Assembly: GCF_002303985.1 (NCBI RefSeq)
Contig: NW_019167882.1
Span: 7,719,683-7,783,682, forward strand
DNA from: Durio zibethinus
Lineage: Eukaryota; Streptophyta; Magnoliopsida; Malvales; Malvaceae
Direction: 5' to 3'
Length of the DNA stretch: 64,000 nt
Within the stretch, counting starts at the first letter, position 1. The number at the start of each line of letters is the position of its first letter. Position numbers and translations under genes: made by a program. Under the pieces are notes generated by a model. That model had not been told where the DNA came from. It searched no databases and saw only the letters and a list, made by a program, of their open reading frames with translations. Positions 1 to 13,000 of the stretch are shown here, one piece after another.

Positions 1-412
1 CAGAGGATGCTTCTCTATGGAGAGGAAGTGCATCTTCCAAAATTGAAGATTGCTATGTTTTTTCGGAGACTTACCACTTGAAATTTGTGCACTGAGATGG
101 GCGAATGATTGATGGGCTTGTATTTCTGTATATGAGTTCAAATATGGTGCATATGGTGTTATTGTACTACACTATGTTCTGATTTTTTTTTTTCCTGAGG
201 ACTTGTTAATGTGAATTTTGTTAGATATTCTCTCAGCAAGCTTGATGCACATTCTTGGAATAAAAAATGATCTTTCCTAAGATGTGGTTCAGAGAAATAG
301 AATACTTGAAGTTGTGTACCCCTATCCCGTGGTACACAAGTTTTAGACTGTTATTTGTGGTATTGGTTAGAAGAATGTCATGCATGGTTAACCATTTGAG
401 TGAGTGCCTGTT
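1..412. other. Possible 3' end of an unrecognised gene plus downstream sequence
   Basis: This stretch has a more balanced base composition than the AT-rich DNA that follows. On the plus strand a reading frame is open from base 1 to a TGA at 79-81 (26 codons), so it could be the last codons of a gene entering from the left. An AATAAA-like signal lies near 258. I do not recognise the protein, and a chance open frame of this length is quite possible. Confidence 0.2.
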
Positions 413-735
413 TCATGCAATTCTGGCTTTGTTGCACTGAATCTGGTAGGTTCAGCGACTCAAAGCATACTTAAAAGGAAAAGCTCGCAAGGCCTCTACC
501 AGATCGGAATGCATCATGCAATACAGGCTTTGCACTGAATCTGGTAGGTTCAGCAAATCAAAGCACGTTTATAAGGAAAAGCTCGCAGAGCCTCTCCCAG
601 ATCGCAATGCATCATGCAATACAGGCTTTGCTGCACTGGATCCGGTAGGTTCGGTGAATCAAAGCATCCATATGAGGAAAAGTGGGCGTCGGAAGACCTA
701 TACCAGATTGGAAAGGTGTCTATGCAGTCCTGGTT
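413..735. repeat. Tandem repeat, three ~100-bp copies plus start of a fourth
   Basis: Copies start at the motif TCATGCAAT(A/T)C near 413, 514 and 612, and a diverged fourth start lies near 721. Each copy carries a GCACTGAATCTGGTAGGTTC-like block, then AATCAAAGCA, then AGGAAAAGCTCGCA, then CCAGATCGCAATGCA. The third copy is the most diverged. The block is richer in G+C than its surroundings. A 73-codon open frame crosses it, but it is not conserved between copies and I do not call it a gene. Confidence 0.75.
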
Positions 736-1190
736 GACAGTAGAGAGTTCTTGTCACGTTTATCTAGTATTTGAAATTCAAAATTGATATTTTAATATTT
801 ATTTGCTCGGTCAACAATAGTATTTGAAATTTAAAATTGAGATTGGTATACTTATTTATTCATTTATTCAGTCAACAAGGTCAATTCTCTTGGTTGCCTA
901 GGCAACACACGTCTAGCTATCATCTTACCATCAATAAGGGTCGATATTCAAATCTCTCCTCTGGCTCATCCCTCACTAAGGAAAAGCTTGCTCTACACTT
1001 TAACATCTTATTAAAGCATCATTTCAAATCAGCAGATTTGGTCTCCAATTTATCTTGGATAATTAAATGTAATTCATGCTTTTTAGGAATCTTTAAATTC
1101 AGTGTGCAGTCACACATGTGGCCCCTCCTTAAGCTTTATGTAAACTATCATCAGCTTAATAAAATAATTTTTTAATATGTTAATTTAATA
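736..1190. other. Intergenic, small direct duplication
   Basis: No gene is recognisable. A segment containing TATTTGAAATTCAAAATTGA and ending in TCAACAA is present twice in a row (about 762-817 and 820-880). The remainder is low-complexity, AT-rich, and shows no protein similarity I can identify. Confidence 0.4.
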
Positions 1191-3480
1191 AATTAATGTG
1201 ATATCCCTATTTGGCTTCTTTTTGTATTTTTCTCTTTTTTTTTAAATTGATTTTTTTAATTAGATAAATTTTGTAAAAAAATAAATAAATATAGAGATGA
1301 TAATCCATATTTCATGGGTTTTGATTTTTTTCAATCTAATATATTTAAATTTTTAAAAATTTTGAAATTAAGTCGATGTTTTTATTTTTTAAAAAAATTG
1401 TAGTCAGATTAGAGACAAATTTGGGGTGTTCCATTTTATCTCTAGTATATATATAAATATATATAATTAATAATTTAGTTTTATATTTATATATATTATA
1501 TTAGTTAAATTATTATTTAATATTTTAATTTAATAAACATACTAGTCTTAATTATTCATAATTAAGATGTAATTCATCTATTCATCAATTATATAAATTT
1601 TGCTCATTTCAATTTTTGTTTAACCCTCATCACGTGGCACTTTATGTTTCTCTTTTTTTTTTTCAACTTTTGTTATTTTTTTAAAATTTTATTTGAATTT
1701 AGATAAATTTTGAGAAAAAAACATTTGAAGTGTCCACATCCCATCTCAATTTTATTTTTTTTAATTAGATAAATTTTACAATAAAATATGTAGTTAGATA
1801 GGGATGACAAAATAATTCATATATAATGAATTTTAATCTAACCTAATATGATAGATTGGCAAATTTTTAAATCGAGATTAAGTTAGGATAAATTAAGTTT
1901 TTTAAGAAAAATGAAGTCAAATTGATGAAGAGTTAATGGTACTTTATCCTGATCCATATTGAAATATATATATATATATAAACGTATATATTTTAATATC
2001 TATAATATAAATTTGCACTTTTTTGCCTCTACATATTACCCCTTTTAACTCACTTTTTTCTTTTTTTTTTCCTCCATATTTAATAAAAGAATTTCTTTTA
2101 AATCTATGTAGGATTCATTTAATATATTGATTAAAAATATCTTTATTTGTCCTTTTTTTATTTTCATTGTTTTAAATTGGATTTTTTTCCTTTTATTTTT
2201 TAGTTTTTAATTTAAAAAATTGTAACAAAGGAGTCATTGTAAGTATCCACATGAGACTCTATTTTGATCCTTTTTCTGCTTGGCTTTTTTTTCCTTTTTT
2301 CTTTTACTTTTATCTTTTTATTTTTATTTTTATTTTTTAATATAGATTTATACATCCATCCATACAAAAAATATATCCATTCATCTAGGCATAATTTAGT
2401 TGTAGATTAAAGAAAGGTCTATACCTCCCATTAATCATTTTTATTATTTTTGTTTTCTTACTTTTATAGATTTTACTTTTTAGTTTTTTTTTATTTCAAT
2501 ATATTAAAAGATAAATTTTATAAGAAAATAATATCATTTCTCTTTTTTTTCTTTTATATTTTTTATATTTTAATTAAATAAATTTTACAACAAAATAATT
2601 TAATTAATATGAATGATAAAACAATCAATATCTAATAAGTTTTCATTTATCTCGATTTGTTATGGACAATTTTATAAAAAATCAATCTCAACTTGAGTCA
2701 GGTTATTTTTTTTAAGAAATTAAAGATGGGTTAAGCGGATTTAGGATGCTATGCACAAACCACACCATTGTATATATAAAAATATATATTTTATTATCTA
2801 TTTAATTTTATATATATATATATATTTTACGTTGATAAATTTAGTATTTGATGCATTCTTTTAAGATATTCAAATTTTGAGCTCTCTCATGACAACCCAA
2901 TGATATCTTTTTTCTTTTTCTTTTGTTTATTTTTTTTTTTGTTTTTTATTAATAAAATTATTATTTAATATATTAATTTAAAATATTAATATTTTAAACT
3001 CATTAAAATATTCACATAGTACCTTAACGAGCTTTTTTCTTCCTTTTCTTTCTTTGTTTTCTTTTTTTTCTGTTTATACTTTTTCAATTAAATTAATTTT
3101 GTTAAAAAAAGGCCAATAGATTGTCCCCGTGATATCCCATTTGATTTTTTTTCTTTCACCTTTATTATATATTTAATCAGATAAATTTTATAATATTAAT
3201 AGAGATACCAAAATAATTTGTATTTGATAAATTTTTATCTATCCTAATCCGATAGGAAGAGATTTTTTTTATATTTATATAACATAGATTTGTAATTGAA
3301 CATTAAGAACATTACTATTCATAATTATTTTATTTAATTTTTTATATTTTTTCTACTTAATAATCGTTATTCCTATTAAAAATATAAAAATATTTTTATT
3401 TATTAAATTTATAATAACCATTATTCTGTATAAACAATCAAAAAAATTAAACTTGCAACAAAGCGTGGGCGAATTTCTGG
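1191..3480. repeat. AT-rich region with four diverged copies of a dispersed repeat
   Basis: Related segments recur near 1256-1450, 1698-1980, 2565-2830 and 3172-3290. Each has AATTAGATAAATTTTACAA, then a GATGACAAAATAATTCATA-like stretch, then a pattern reading as TCTAACC(T)AATATGATA, and several end in an (AT)n run. They appear to be old copies of one family in which C has largely become T. Between them are poly-T/poly-A runs and short AT microsatellites. No coding sequence is visible. Confidence 0.45.
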
Positions 3481-6400
3481 TACCACATAATTTGTGGATT
3501 CATTTATGTCCTTGAAGGACAGGTTTATCAGACACAATCCATTTAGGCTGGGGCCTTTAATTCAGCAAACTCATTTCAATTAAATTTTTAACAGCTACCT
3601 TTCTTTTATTTGGCGTTGCGTGTGAGGTCTAATGTAACTATTACGGTCAAACATATATCCAAATGCATTGCAAATTAAGATACAGATCTATTTTGTTGTG
3701 TTAAAAATGTAAAAAAAAAAAAAAAAAAACTCTTATAGCATTCAAAGATTAGCACAATTAAAGAAAATTATTTATAACATTAACTATATTTCTATTATAG
3801 TTATAAAATGCACTTTGTCCACGGGGATGCTTGTTGTTCTTGATCTCAAAATGTATCAATTTTATCCAAGTGCCTCTATTTAAATAATATTCTAAGTTAA
3901 AATATATATATTTTCTATCTCTATATAAAAGTATGAATTCTAAAAATATTTAAAAGTGATTGACCTAAACACTCCTATAAAATTTTAAATTAATAAATAT
4001 ATCCTTAAATATATAACTTTTATTAATTAATTTAAGTTTAATTTAAATCAACTAAAATTAAAAATAGAGTTTATATGGAATTAAATTACTTAAAATTTTA
4101 AAATTTTAATTCAAAAAATGTTAAAAATAATTGACTAAATTATCCTTAATAAATTTTTTATAAATTTTAATTTAAATAATTTTTTATTATTAGACTTTTT
4201 TTGTATTTAAACTAAAAAAGTATTAAAAATGATTGATTAAAATTACTTTCATAAAATTTTAATTTAAAAATATTAAAAGTGATTGATTAAAATATCATTA
4301 GTTATTTTTTTATAAATTTTAATTTAAATAATTTTTTTTATTGTTAGACTCATTTTTTATAATTAGAATGATTTTTCACATCAAATAAAAATATAAATAG
4401 GATGAGATTAAAGCTTAGTATGCATGGCATATTACAATTATATGTAGTTTGTTTCTTTAATTGTTGTAAAAATAATTGTATATGTAGTTTTTGTTGATAA
4501 ATAAATTCATTAAAGATAATTATATTTAAGTCATTGAAACATATTTGCTTTTTTTTTTTTTTTTTTTGCCTTTCAATTTTTTGTTTTAATAGATTTGTTA
4601 ATTATATATGTATGCTAATAATTTTATTATTTTTATGCTTTATGAATTGATAATTTAATTTGACTAATGATAGCATAATTAAAGATTTTTTTTCCCTTGA
4701 AATAATTCTTTAACATAATATTTTTACAGTTTAGCTTGACTTCTATAATTAATTTCTCTTTTGTATTTTTTCTTCTAATATTTTTATAATTGTTATTCCT
4801 ATAAACAAAAATTAATATTAAATCAAATGTAAACCAATTGCACACCCATCATCAATAATTAGCTATATGTGATTCATTGAACATTTTAATTGAATTTTTT
4901 ATTTGTAAAATTAAATGATTCAAGAGGTGATGGAGTTACTAATAGCTTAGGATTGTGTCCCATTAAATTGCCATAACAATTGTTCACCTTAATTGAAACA
5001 ATAATTGATTTAATTTTCTTTTAAATTTTATCTTAATGTACATATATATGATTAATTTATATCTCAAGATTATTTAATTTTTCTCAATTGTATTAAATTG
5101 GTTTTTTTTTTTGCCATCAGGTGATTGAATGACCTAACATGAATTATTCTAAATAGAGAATTATCAAGTGAAATAAAATTAATTATTTTTGGTTAATTCT
5201 TTTAAGATGTGAAAAATTCATTGTAACTACTTTTAAATATGTTTATGTCAAAATTACGTTCATTCATGAAAATTTATGTTGTTAATGTTAAAACTAAAAT
5301 CATTATAAATTATATAGATATTACACAACAAGTTTGTTATTATGAGAATTAAAATTTTCTCAAGAAAATACGACAAGTACCAAGGTTAGGATTTCATTTT
5401 ATTTCATTTTAATTTTTAAAATTATACATTTTAATATTTTTATATAATAAAAATTTATGTATAATAAAAATTTTCTAATAAAAGAAAAATTAAACTTTCA
5501 ATTGGTAGAACATATAATTATATTTAATTGATGAAAGCACTAATGAACGATTATCCTAAGCAAAAAAATAAGATAAAAGATTGACTAGTTATGAATAACT
5601 CTATATTCTCCATATGACAAAAAAATTTAGTGTTATATGATGTTTCAATAAAAATATACAAATATATTGATTTCAAATTTTTTTAGGGTTAATATAAAAC
5701 TCTTTTATTAAGAAAAACATTATATACTCTTTCATTTTCTCCTTTATATTAGTCGAAGAATGTTTACTATCGTATCAATATTTTTAAAATTGTCATATTA
5801 GGCAATATTTGTTCAAAAGAATTGAAATTAATAAAATTAATTATCGCTATTATATTTAATAAAAAAATATTAATATAAATTATAATTTAACTAAACTTAA
5901 AATTGATTTAAAGGATTAATTAGCAAAATTCATTTTATAAATCTTTATTTAATTGTGTATTTAGTATTTCAATTATTTTGAATTTTGACTTTTATAATTT
6001 CGAGTTGGAGTTTTGACTTATGATTAGTGACTAATTAAATTAAGTTAAGTTTTATCATCTACTTTTATTCATAATATATTCAATTATTCACTTATGCACT
6101 GAGTAAATTGATTCAAAAATTAGTACATGCTTTTCTTTGTTTAAAAAGCTATATTTAAATCATCTTAAATCAAAAGAAAAAAGAAGTATATTCAATTACT
6201 TATAATGACAATTTCATTTTAGAAATATTCTAAAAATTAATTAATTCAACAACAAAAACAATACAAATAAGACATTGACAATGAAGGAAAAAAGTTTAAA
6301 TAAGAAACTTTTAAATTGTTACAAAAGATGAATAAAAAATATTATATTTTAATTGAGTTACTATTTCAATTCGAATTTTAGTTATATTCAATCATTTCGA

Positions 6401-6672
6401 GTTTTAAATAACTGCTAAGTTGTTTACTTTTTAAAAGTAATTAAAATCGAATCAAGTTAGTTCATTTTTATAATTTTTATGTCATATTTTTTAAATTAAA
6501 TTAAAATTTAAAATAAGTAAAAAATTTATTTATACCCAATTCGAGTTTTAAATTATTTCAAGTTTGAGTTAATTAATTTATGTTTTTTAACTAAATTTTT
6601 ATGACATTGATAATAAATTTCAAAATAGAATGAGAACACTACACAATAAAAATTTAAGTATAAAAGTGATTG
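3481..6672. other. AT-rich intergenic DNA, no gene seen
   Basis: After a short G+C-richer patch (3440-3660) the sequence is strongly AT-rich with homopolymer runs, including poly-A at about 3710-3729 and poly-T at about 4549-4567. Related short segments such as ATTAAAAGTGATTGA recur at 3950-4300. The few short open frames here show no recognisable motif. I see no RNA gene. Confidence 0.4.
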
Positions 6673-7034
6673 AGATACTAATGATAATTCTAAAACAAAA
6701 TCCTTATATCAAAGTCTTATAGTCATTCAAGGATATATATTCTTTTGAGGATTTTGCATTTCGTATTGCAAAAATGTTAATCAAGATCAATGAGTTTATA
6801 ATTGTTCATTTGTTAATAAAGTTATTACTATATGGATCAAGAAAAATAATTCAAACATTTTATTTGAAAGAGATTATAATTTATACTAATTTAGGAAGAT
6901 CACATAGAATTAAATATTATTTAAGTTGTTATGACCCCTTACAATATTCTTTACTATTTTCACATAGAGAAGTTGATTACCATCAAAATTTCAAAACAGT
7001 CTTAGACAAAAAAAATATGAAAAAATCATTTTGA
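6673..7034 (+). pseudogene. Helitron helicase-like N-terminal domain, fragment
   Basis: One frame reads LMIILKQNPYIKV, one stop (TAG at 6720-6722), then SFKDI, FEDFAFRI, and ends near 7034. It contains IIIYTNLG, then RIKYYLSCYDPLQYSLLF and HQNF. The YDPLQYxLLF motif, preceded by NPY and an IIxY segment, is characteristic of the Helitron-like N-terminal region of plant rolling-circle Rep/helicase proteins, in which it normally reads YDPLQYPLLFPxGE. Only about 120 residues remain. The Rep and helicase catalytic parts are absent, because coding stops where the 22-bp minisatellite begins. I judge this a dead remnant of a rolling-circle transposon. The assignment rests on the motif pattern alone. 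Confidence 0.7.
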
Positions 7035-7491
7035 ATAATGGTAATAAGAATGAATTAATAAAAAATAAGTGATAACTTAGTAGTTAATTATTGATAACTT
7101 AGTAATAAATAAATAATAATTTAATAATAAATTACTAATAATTTAATAGTGAATTAGTTTCGGTTTAATAGTAATTAATTGGCAATAGTAAATCTTAAAT
7201 TACTTAGTAGTAAATCAATGATAAATTAATAGTAAATAATTGATAATTTAGTAGTTAATTGTTAAAAACTCAAAAGTAAATCAATATCACTTAGTAGTAA
7301 ATCATTTATAATATAATGTAATCAATGATAACTTAATAGTAAATCATGTATAATTTAATATAAAACAATAATAACTTGATCGTGAATTATAAATAATTTA
7401 GCAGTAAATCAATGATAATTTTATGGTAAATAATAAAAAATTAAATAGTAAATCAATGATAATATAGTAGTAAATATATATTGTCCTAACA
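7035..7491. repeat. AT-rich 22-bp minisatellite (left block)
   Basis: A degenerate 22-bp unit resembling GATAATTTAGTAGTAAATCAAT repeats about 20 times. Early copies line up cleanly, for example from about 7069, 7091, 7113 and 7135. The block stops exactly where the LTR of element C begins. The same unit reappears at about 58280-58591 and 60328-61245, suggesting one array later split by insertions. Confidence 0.8.
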
Positions 7492-9999
7492 TATAGATCC
7501 GTGAACCTATTGTTAGACATAGACTTTAAGAGTCACCATCAATTTTTTTTGTTTAGGTGAGATTAACCACTTAATTGAATCTGTCCCATTTAAAGAAGAA
7601 TATCAACATTGACTTAGATATCTTTAAATAGTAGATTTTAATCTATAAAACCAAAGTTTAAGTTTAAAAGTACAGTTATGCGTGAAAAAAGTTATAGCAC
7701 CCTTATAATGCTCATTTAAAAGATGATAACAGTTTGATTTTAAAATATCCAAGCCTTAACATATATTTATAACTTACCAAATAATTTTAATATTGAAAAT
7801 TTTCTTAAATTACTCCTATATATTGATAATAATTTAAGAATATTTTCTCACCTCATGAGTATTTAAGAAGACTATTTGTCAAATTTTGAAGAAGCTCCAT
7901 CGTCGGATTCTTTTAATTTTGCTTGTGGTAATAAATTCTATAACATGATTTATTGTTAGAAATATTCTCCAATATATTTGTAAGATTTTCTACCAAAAAT
8001 TATCCTTCTATATTGGTAGGATTTTATGAAAATTATTTTTTTATTATTTGAGAGAAAAATCAATTAAAATAAACAAAAATTATCATGCAAATGATACAAT
8101 AATATAAATATCCTGCAATAATATAACATATTATGCAATAATAATATAATCATGTAAATACTAATAAATATATTAATAATCATGCACTTAATAAATCACA
8201 TAAATAAATATATTAATAATCATATAAATAATCATGCAATTAAATTAAAATTATGCAAGAATAATCATACAATATATCATATAATAATATAGAAATCATG
8301 CAAAACAAAAAAAATTTAATTAAAGTTTTTTCATCTTTTTTTAAAATTAATCACACAATAATAAAATAATAAAAAACAGAAAAAAAAAGGAAAGAAAAAA
8401 ACATTAAAAAATAAATAAAATACAAAACAAATTAAATAAAGGTCAAAATTGCAAGGGTCGACAGTCAGGCTGCAAATTGGTGCGCGGGTTACTTTCTACT
8501 GGGTTCAAAACTTCAATTCTTTTAGTTACCATAACACTGTCGTTTGGAGCTCAGCAGCAAAACACTTTTTCTCGCCGCTGTATAGCTTCAACTTTATCCT
8601 TTCTCTGCAGTCAAACTTTTAAAGCACTCTCTACCAGGCAAACAAGCCAGCTAAAACCTAAAACCAGCCAAACACTAGACCCAAATCCCAACAGATTAAC
8701 ACTGTCGCCACCGCCTTCTCCTTTTCTTCGTCGATTGAAACCCAGCTGCAACCCGGCCCTCCACGAGACGTCGCCACTACTTCGTGCTGCCGTAGCTGAC
8801 GCCAAAACCAAAACAGCAGCCTTGCCCGATTCCTTTTTGTCCTCTTTATACCCGAAATCCAGCAGAAAAATCTTTGGCCAATTTCTGTTTCTTTGCAATT
8901 TCGGGCTGGTAATTGGGTTGTTTGTGATGCTGAATTTGCTTGAATGTTCACCTTCTGTTTGATGATTGTTTGATCTTGCTTTTTTTGCATGTTGGCTGGA
9001 AATTGAATTCGGGTTTTCTGAATTTGTAAAATTTCTAATATTGGTTAGTTTCAGTTTGAAGCTACTGGGTATGGGTTTGAATTTTTGGGTAGGGATTTCT
9101 CGATTCTCTAGGTTGTTGCTATTTGGGTTCCTGGAATCTGGTTTTCTGGGTTAGTTGAATTTTATTGAGTTGATTATCTGAGTTGAGGCTCGTTGGGGAT
9201 TTTGATTTTGGAGGAGTGTATGGGCAAAGGTAGATGATGGGTGTGACCGGTTGCTGGTCTTCTTGCTTGTCATCCTTTTGTTATCTCCAAAGACTTTGCT
9301 TGAAATTGCTTTTCTGTCGCTACTGTTGATTGTTTTTATTTTCTTTTAAATCCCCTGCTGGATTGCTGTTGACTTCTGTTTTGGCCTCATTTCTGGATTT
9401 CTTTTTTGTTGCTCTACTACTTCTTCGATTTATTTTTGTCTCTGGCCTTTGCTCGTGACTCTGTTTGTTGGTTTCGGGTTTACTTGTTTTTTCAATTTTC
9501 CTGGATTTATTGATGAACCAAAGCTTCTAACGTTTAGGGCTGGGTTTGTTTCATGGATTTTCTGTGTATCTTTTCCACTGTCCTGCCGATGGCCTCTCTG
9601 TTTATAGGGATTGAATCCCTTTTAATTTGGGGAAAAAAATCAATCGAATGAATGTGTTTTGATTTCTGGTGATTTGATTTTGCATGAATTGAGCCCAAAA
9701 TCATCAAATTATGAATTTCCAAATTTGGTCCAAGATCTGTATCTATAAGTTTCCTCTTACTCAATAATCCCATCTTTTCCCTAATTTCTTTTTTTTTTTT
9801 TATACTTTTTTTTGAACTTTGAACTTTTTTTTTACTTTTTAACCTTTTGAAAAAAAGTAACATTAAATCAAAAATTAAATTAAATTAAATCAAATTAAAA
9901 AATTTCTGTTGGTTTTAAAGTTTCACGATCAAACCTAACTTACGATTGAAGGTTTGCTGTGATTTCGAAATTTTTTTTAAACAAAATAAGATATTTATA
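7492..9999 (-). mobile_element. Element C, 3' LTR (minus orientation)
   Basis: The plus strand begins TGTCCTAAC after the minisatellite and ends GATATTTATA, the decayed complement of a TGTAGACATC-type LTR start. Right of 9999 comes a stretch matching the PPT side of elements A and D. Inside are the conserved GAGTCACCATCAATTTTTTT motif near 7532, a block ending TTATAGCACCCTTATAATGC, one copy of the ~250-bp LTR module (7790-7915), a run of ATCATGCAA-type short repeats (8095-8310), and a G+C-richer block (8460-9500). Open frames in that block (such as 8477-8962) are not convincing genes. A second partial copy of this LTR lies at 56190-58275. Length is about 2.5 kb. Confidence 0.75.
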
Positions 10000-10053
10000 G
10001 TTATTTTTTTGTAAATTTTTTGTGAAACAAAAATAACAATAAGATATAGATCT
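10000..10053 (-). mobile_element. Element C internal stub next to its 3' LTR
   Basis: This 54-bp piece aligns with the first bases inside element D (from 63517): GTTATTTTTTTGTAAATTTTTTGTGAAAC here versus GTTGCCATTTTTTGCGTATT there. It is therefore the PPT end of C's internal region. It is cut off by the LTR of element A. The last five bases (10049-10053, GATCT) are the expected left target-site copy for A; the right copy has been lost. Confidence 0.6.
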
Positions 10054-13000
10054 TGTAACGATTTTGAGGATTGTTAAACGAATTTGAAAAATAAAAAAAA
10101 TGGAGTTGCTATTAATTTTTTTAGTTAAGTATGATTGGTCACTTATTAAAATTTATTTTTTTAATAAAATTTTAAAATTTATTAAAAAGATAATTTTTAG
10201 TTTGCAAAAATAATTTGAGTTCGAGAATCAATTACATGTGAAGAAAGATTAGCATTTTTACAATTTTTGTTTTAAAATGATATCAATTAATTATGTATTA
10301 TCTTTTAATATTGACTAAAACAGTTTTAATTTTGGTATTGAAAAATTTAATTTCTTTAAAACGTATTTTTGATTTTTCAGTAAGTTTGAAAATAAATAAG
10401 AATTTTATATTGAAATTTTTTAAAAATATTTTAATATTATGATAATATTAAAAGAAATTATCTCATCTAAAAATTTTTTAAAAATTGTTATTTGGAATTT
10501 TTTAAAATACTATCATTGATGGTTTATATTTATTTTCATATGATATTTATAATTTTAAAAACAAATAGTATTTTCTTAAAAAATTTATTGTTATGCCATT
10601 TATAAAAAAATGATAAATCTTTATTGAAATTTATCTAAATTTTTTAATACATTGGTGGTATTTTAGATAAATTTTTTTACCTAAAGATTTTTAAAGAATC
10701 ACTATTCGAATTTCTTTAAAATTTTATTTTCGAGATTTTTTGTTTGTTTTTTTATAAAAATTATTAAAGTCATGTAATAATACAATTATCTATAAATACA
10801 TTTATTCTTAAAAACATATTTTTATTTATTAAGAAAAATTGTTCAAATAAAAGAAAATAATTAAGAAATGAAAATTTTTATATTAAAAAGAAATTTATAA
10901 ATATTTTAATACTTTGATAATTTTTAGAAGATTTTTTTCACTTAAGGAATTTTTTGGAATTACTATTTGAATTTTTTTAGAATCTCATCCTCAAAAAAAT
11001 ATGTAATAATATTATTATTTATGAACAAATTTATCTCTAAAAATGTATATTTTCAATAAAAAATTACTTAAATTAAATATAATGATAAAATGAAAATATT
11101 TTGTATTGAAAAGAATTTTTTAAATATTTTAATACTTTGATAATTTTTAGAAGGTTTGTCTCACTTAGAGAATTTTTGAGAACCACTATTTGAACTTTAT
11201 GAGATTTTATCATCATAAATTTTATTTACATTTAAAATTATATACTGCAAATAATCAAGTAGAATATGTATACGAAGAACATATATTGATTATGTTTTAA
11301 TCTTTTTTATTTTTTTTTTCAATTATATCTAAAAATTGAAAAGAACAAAGTAAATAAAATTCTTATTGAAAATTTTTTTAGATACCTCGATACTTGGATG
11401 ATATTTTAGAAAAAATTTTTCACTTAAGGATTTTTGAAGAATCTATACTCAGATTTATTTAGAATATCATTTTTGAAAATTTCATTGACTTTTTCTTTTT
11501 TTACTTAATTAATACTCTAATTCTAATATTTAGTTTTGATTAAAATTTGTAATAAATAAAATTAGTTGACCACAATATTAATCATCACATATTATTTTCA
11601 ATTTACAATAATCTTAGAAAAATATATAAACAAAATTTTTTTGTATTAAATATTTTCTTAAATATTTCATTACTTTGGTTATATTTTTAGAAAAATATTT
11701 TCATTTAGCGACTTTAAAGAATCATTACTCAAAATTTTTTAATATTTCATCATCGGATTAAAAATTTTCTTTATCCTTATTATTTTTTTATATTTTGTGA
11801 ACAATTACTAAGTAATAAGCATGAAAACCTTGCGTTTTTCTTCATCTACAAGTGTATTTTAATAAGTAACTATGGATTCTCAAAAACAAACAAAAAATAC
11901 AAGGTAATTATTTGCAAAATTTGAACAAAATGATATGGAAACAACCCCCACCAAATAGTACATTCATATGGAAGAAAAAAGAAATATAAATGACATGCAA
12001 GTGATGAAAATGGAAGCTTCTAAACTCTCATAAAATCATAGTAAAATAACATGAAATTAAATTAAAATAACAAGTAAATAGTAACCAAAACAAGCTCAAT
12101 AAACAATATAAATATAAATAAGGGTTGGGCAAAAAAAAAAAAAAAAAAGCAAGTAGAACCATAGTTAAGTGGCAAAAACAAAAATCAAACATTCAAGAGT
12201 CAAGCTATTTTAATGCCCAATGATGAACAAGAGTCTATCCACTCATCAAAAGTTATACTTTTCAACAAGAAATAAGCTCAAAGCAAAGTAATTTAAACTT
12301 GAAAAAAAAAAAAAAACTAAGCTGAATTGAAAACATGAAATTTCATTGATTAAGATATAGTAAACAAAGCTTAAATGAAGAATAAAATGCAAGTGTTAGA
12401 AAAATAAAATAAAATTGGAATTAAAAGCAATAAAATGAAGACGAAAACAACTAAAATGGAGTCAAGAAACCAAAGCAAAGTCAGCAAGAATGTTACCTGT
12501 TATGGTGTCATTTACAAAGAAGAACAAAAAATGCAAAAATGAAAAAATAACCACAAGTTTCAACTCTCCTTTTTTTGGCAAACCTTCTCCCTTTTTTAAG
12601 TCCTGCCCTCTCCTTTCCACTGCCTCTTCATTATTCTTTCGCAGACCTTCTCCCTAGTTATTCGGCCAACTCCTCTCTTTTTCTCTTTTTTTCCTTTCTT
12701 TCTTCTCTATTTGACTTTTTTTTTCAACAGTTTCTTTTTCTTTTTTTTACATGTTTGGCTCTTTTCCAGCCTTCCTCTTCCCCTCTTCCCTTTGACCGAA
12801 CCCTTTCTTCCATTTTAATAGTCAGCATTCAAAAAAAATCTCATTTTTGATGAATATAGAGCTTTGGATGAAATCTCATCCAAAGGTCAAAACTTGTCTT
12901 TTTGTTCTTTTTAAGGAACTATCTTTGGTCATAGGATCAAGATTAATAAAAGATGTAATGATCTATATTATTAACTGCAAATGTTGGATTTTTATATCCA

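Noticed and set aside
3710..3729. Poly-A run (and poly-T at 4549-4567) as possible SINE or LINE tails
   Set aside because: No RNA polymerase III boxes, coding remnants or target duplications were found next to them.
7035..7491. Regularly repeated 22-bp units, superficially like a CRISPR array
   Set aside because: The units are directly adjacent with no unique spacers, are degenerate, and the context is a plant genome.
8477..8962. 161-codon open frame, serine/proline-rich, with a similar frame at 56887-57315
   Set aside because: Both lie in matching LTR copies of element C. The frame is not kept past a few indels, no domain is recognisable, and overlapping frames on the other strand are equally long.
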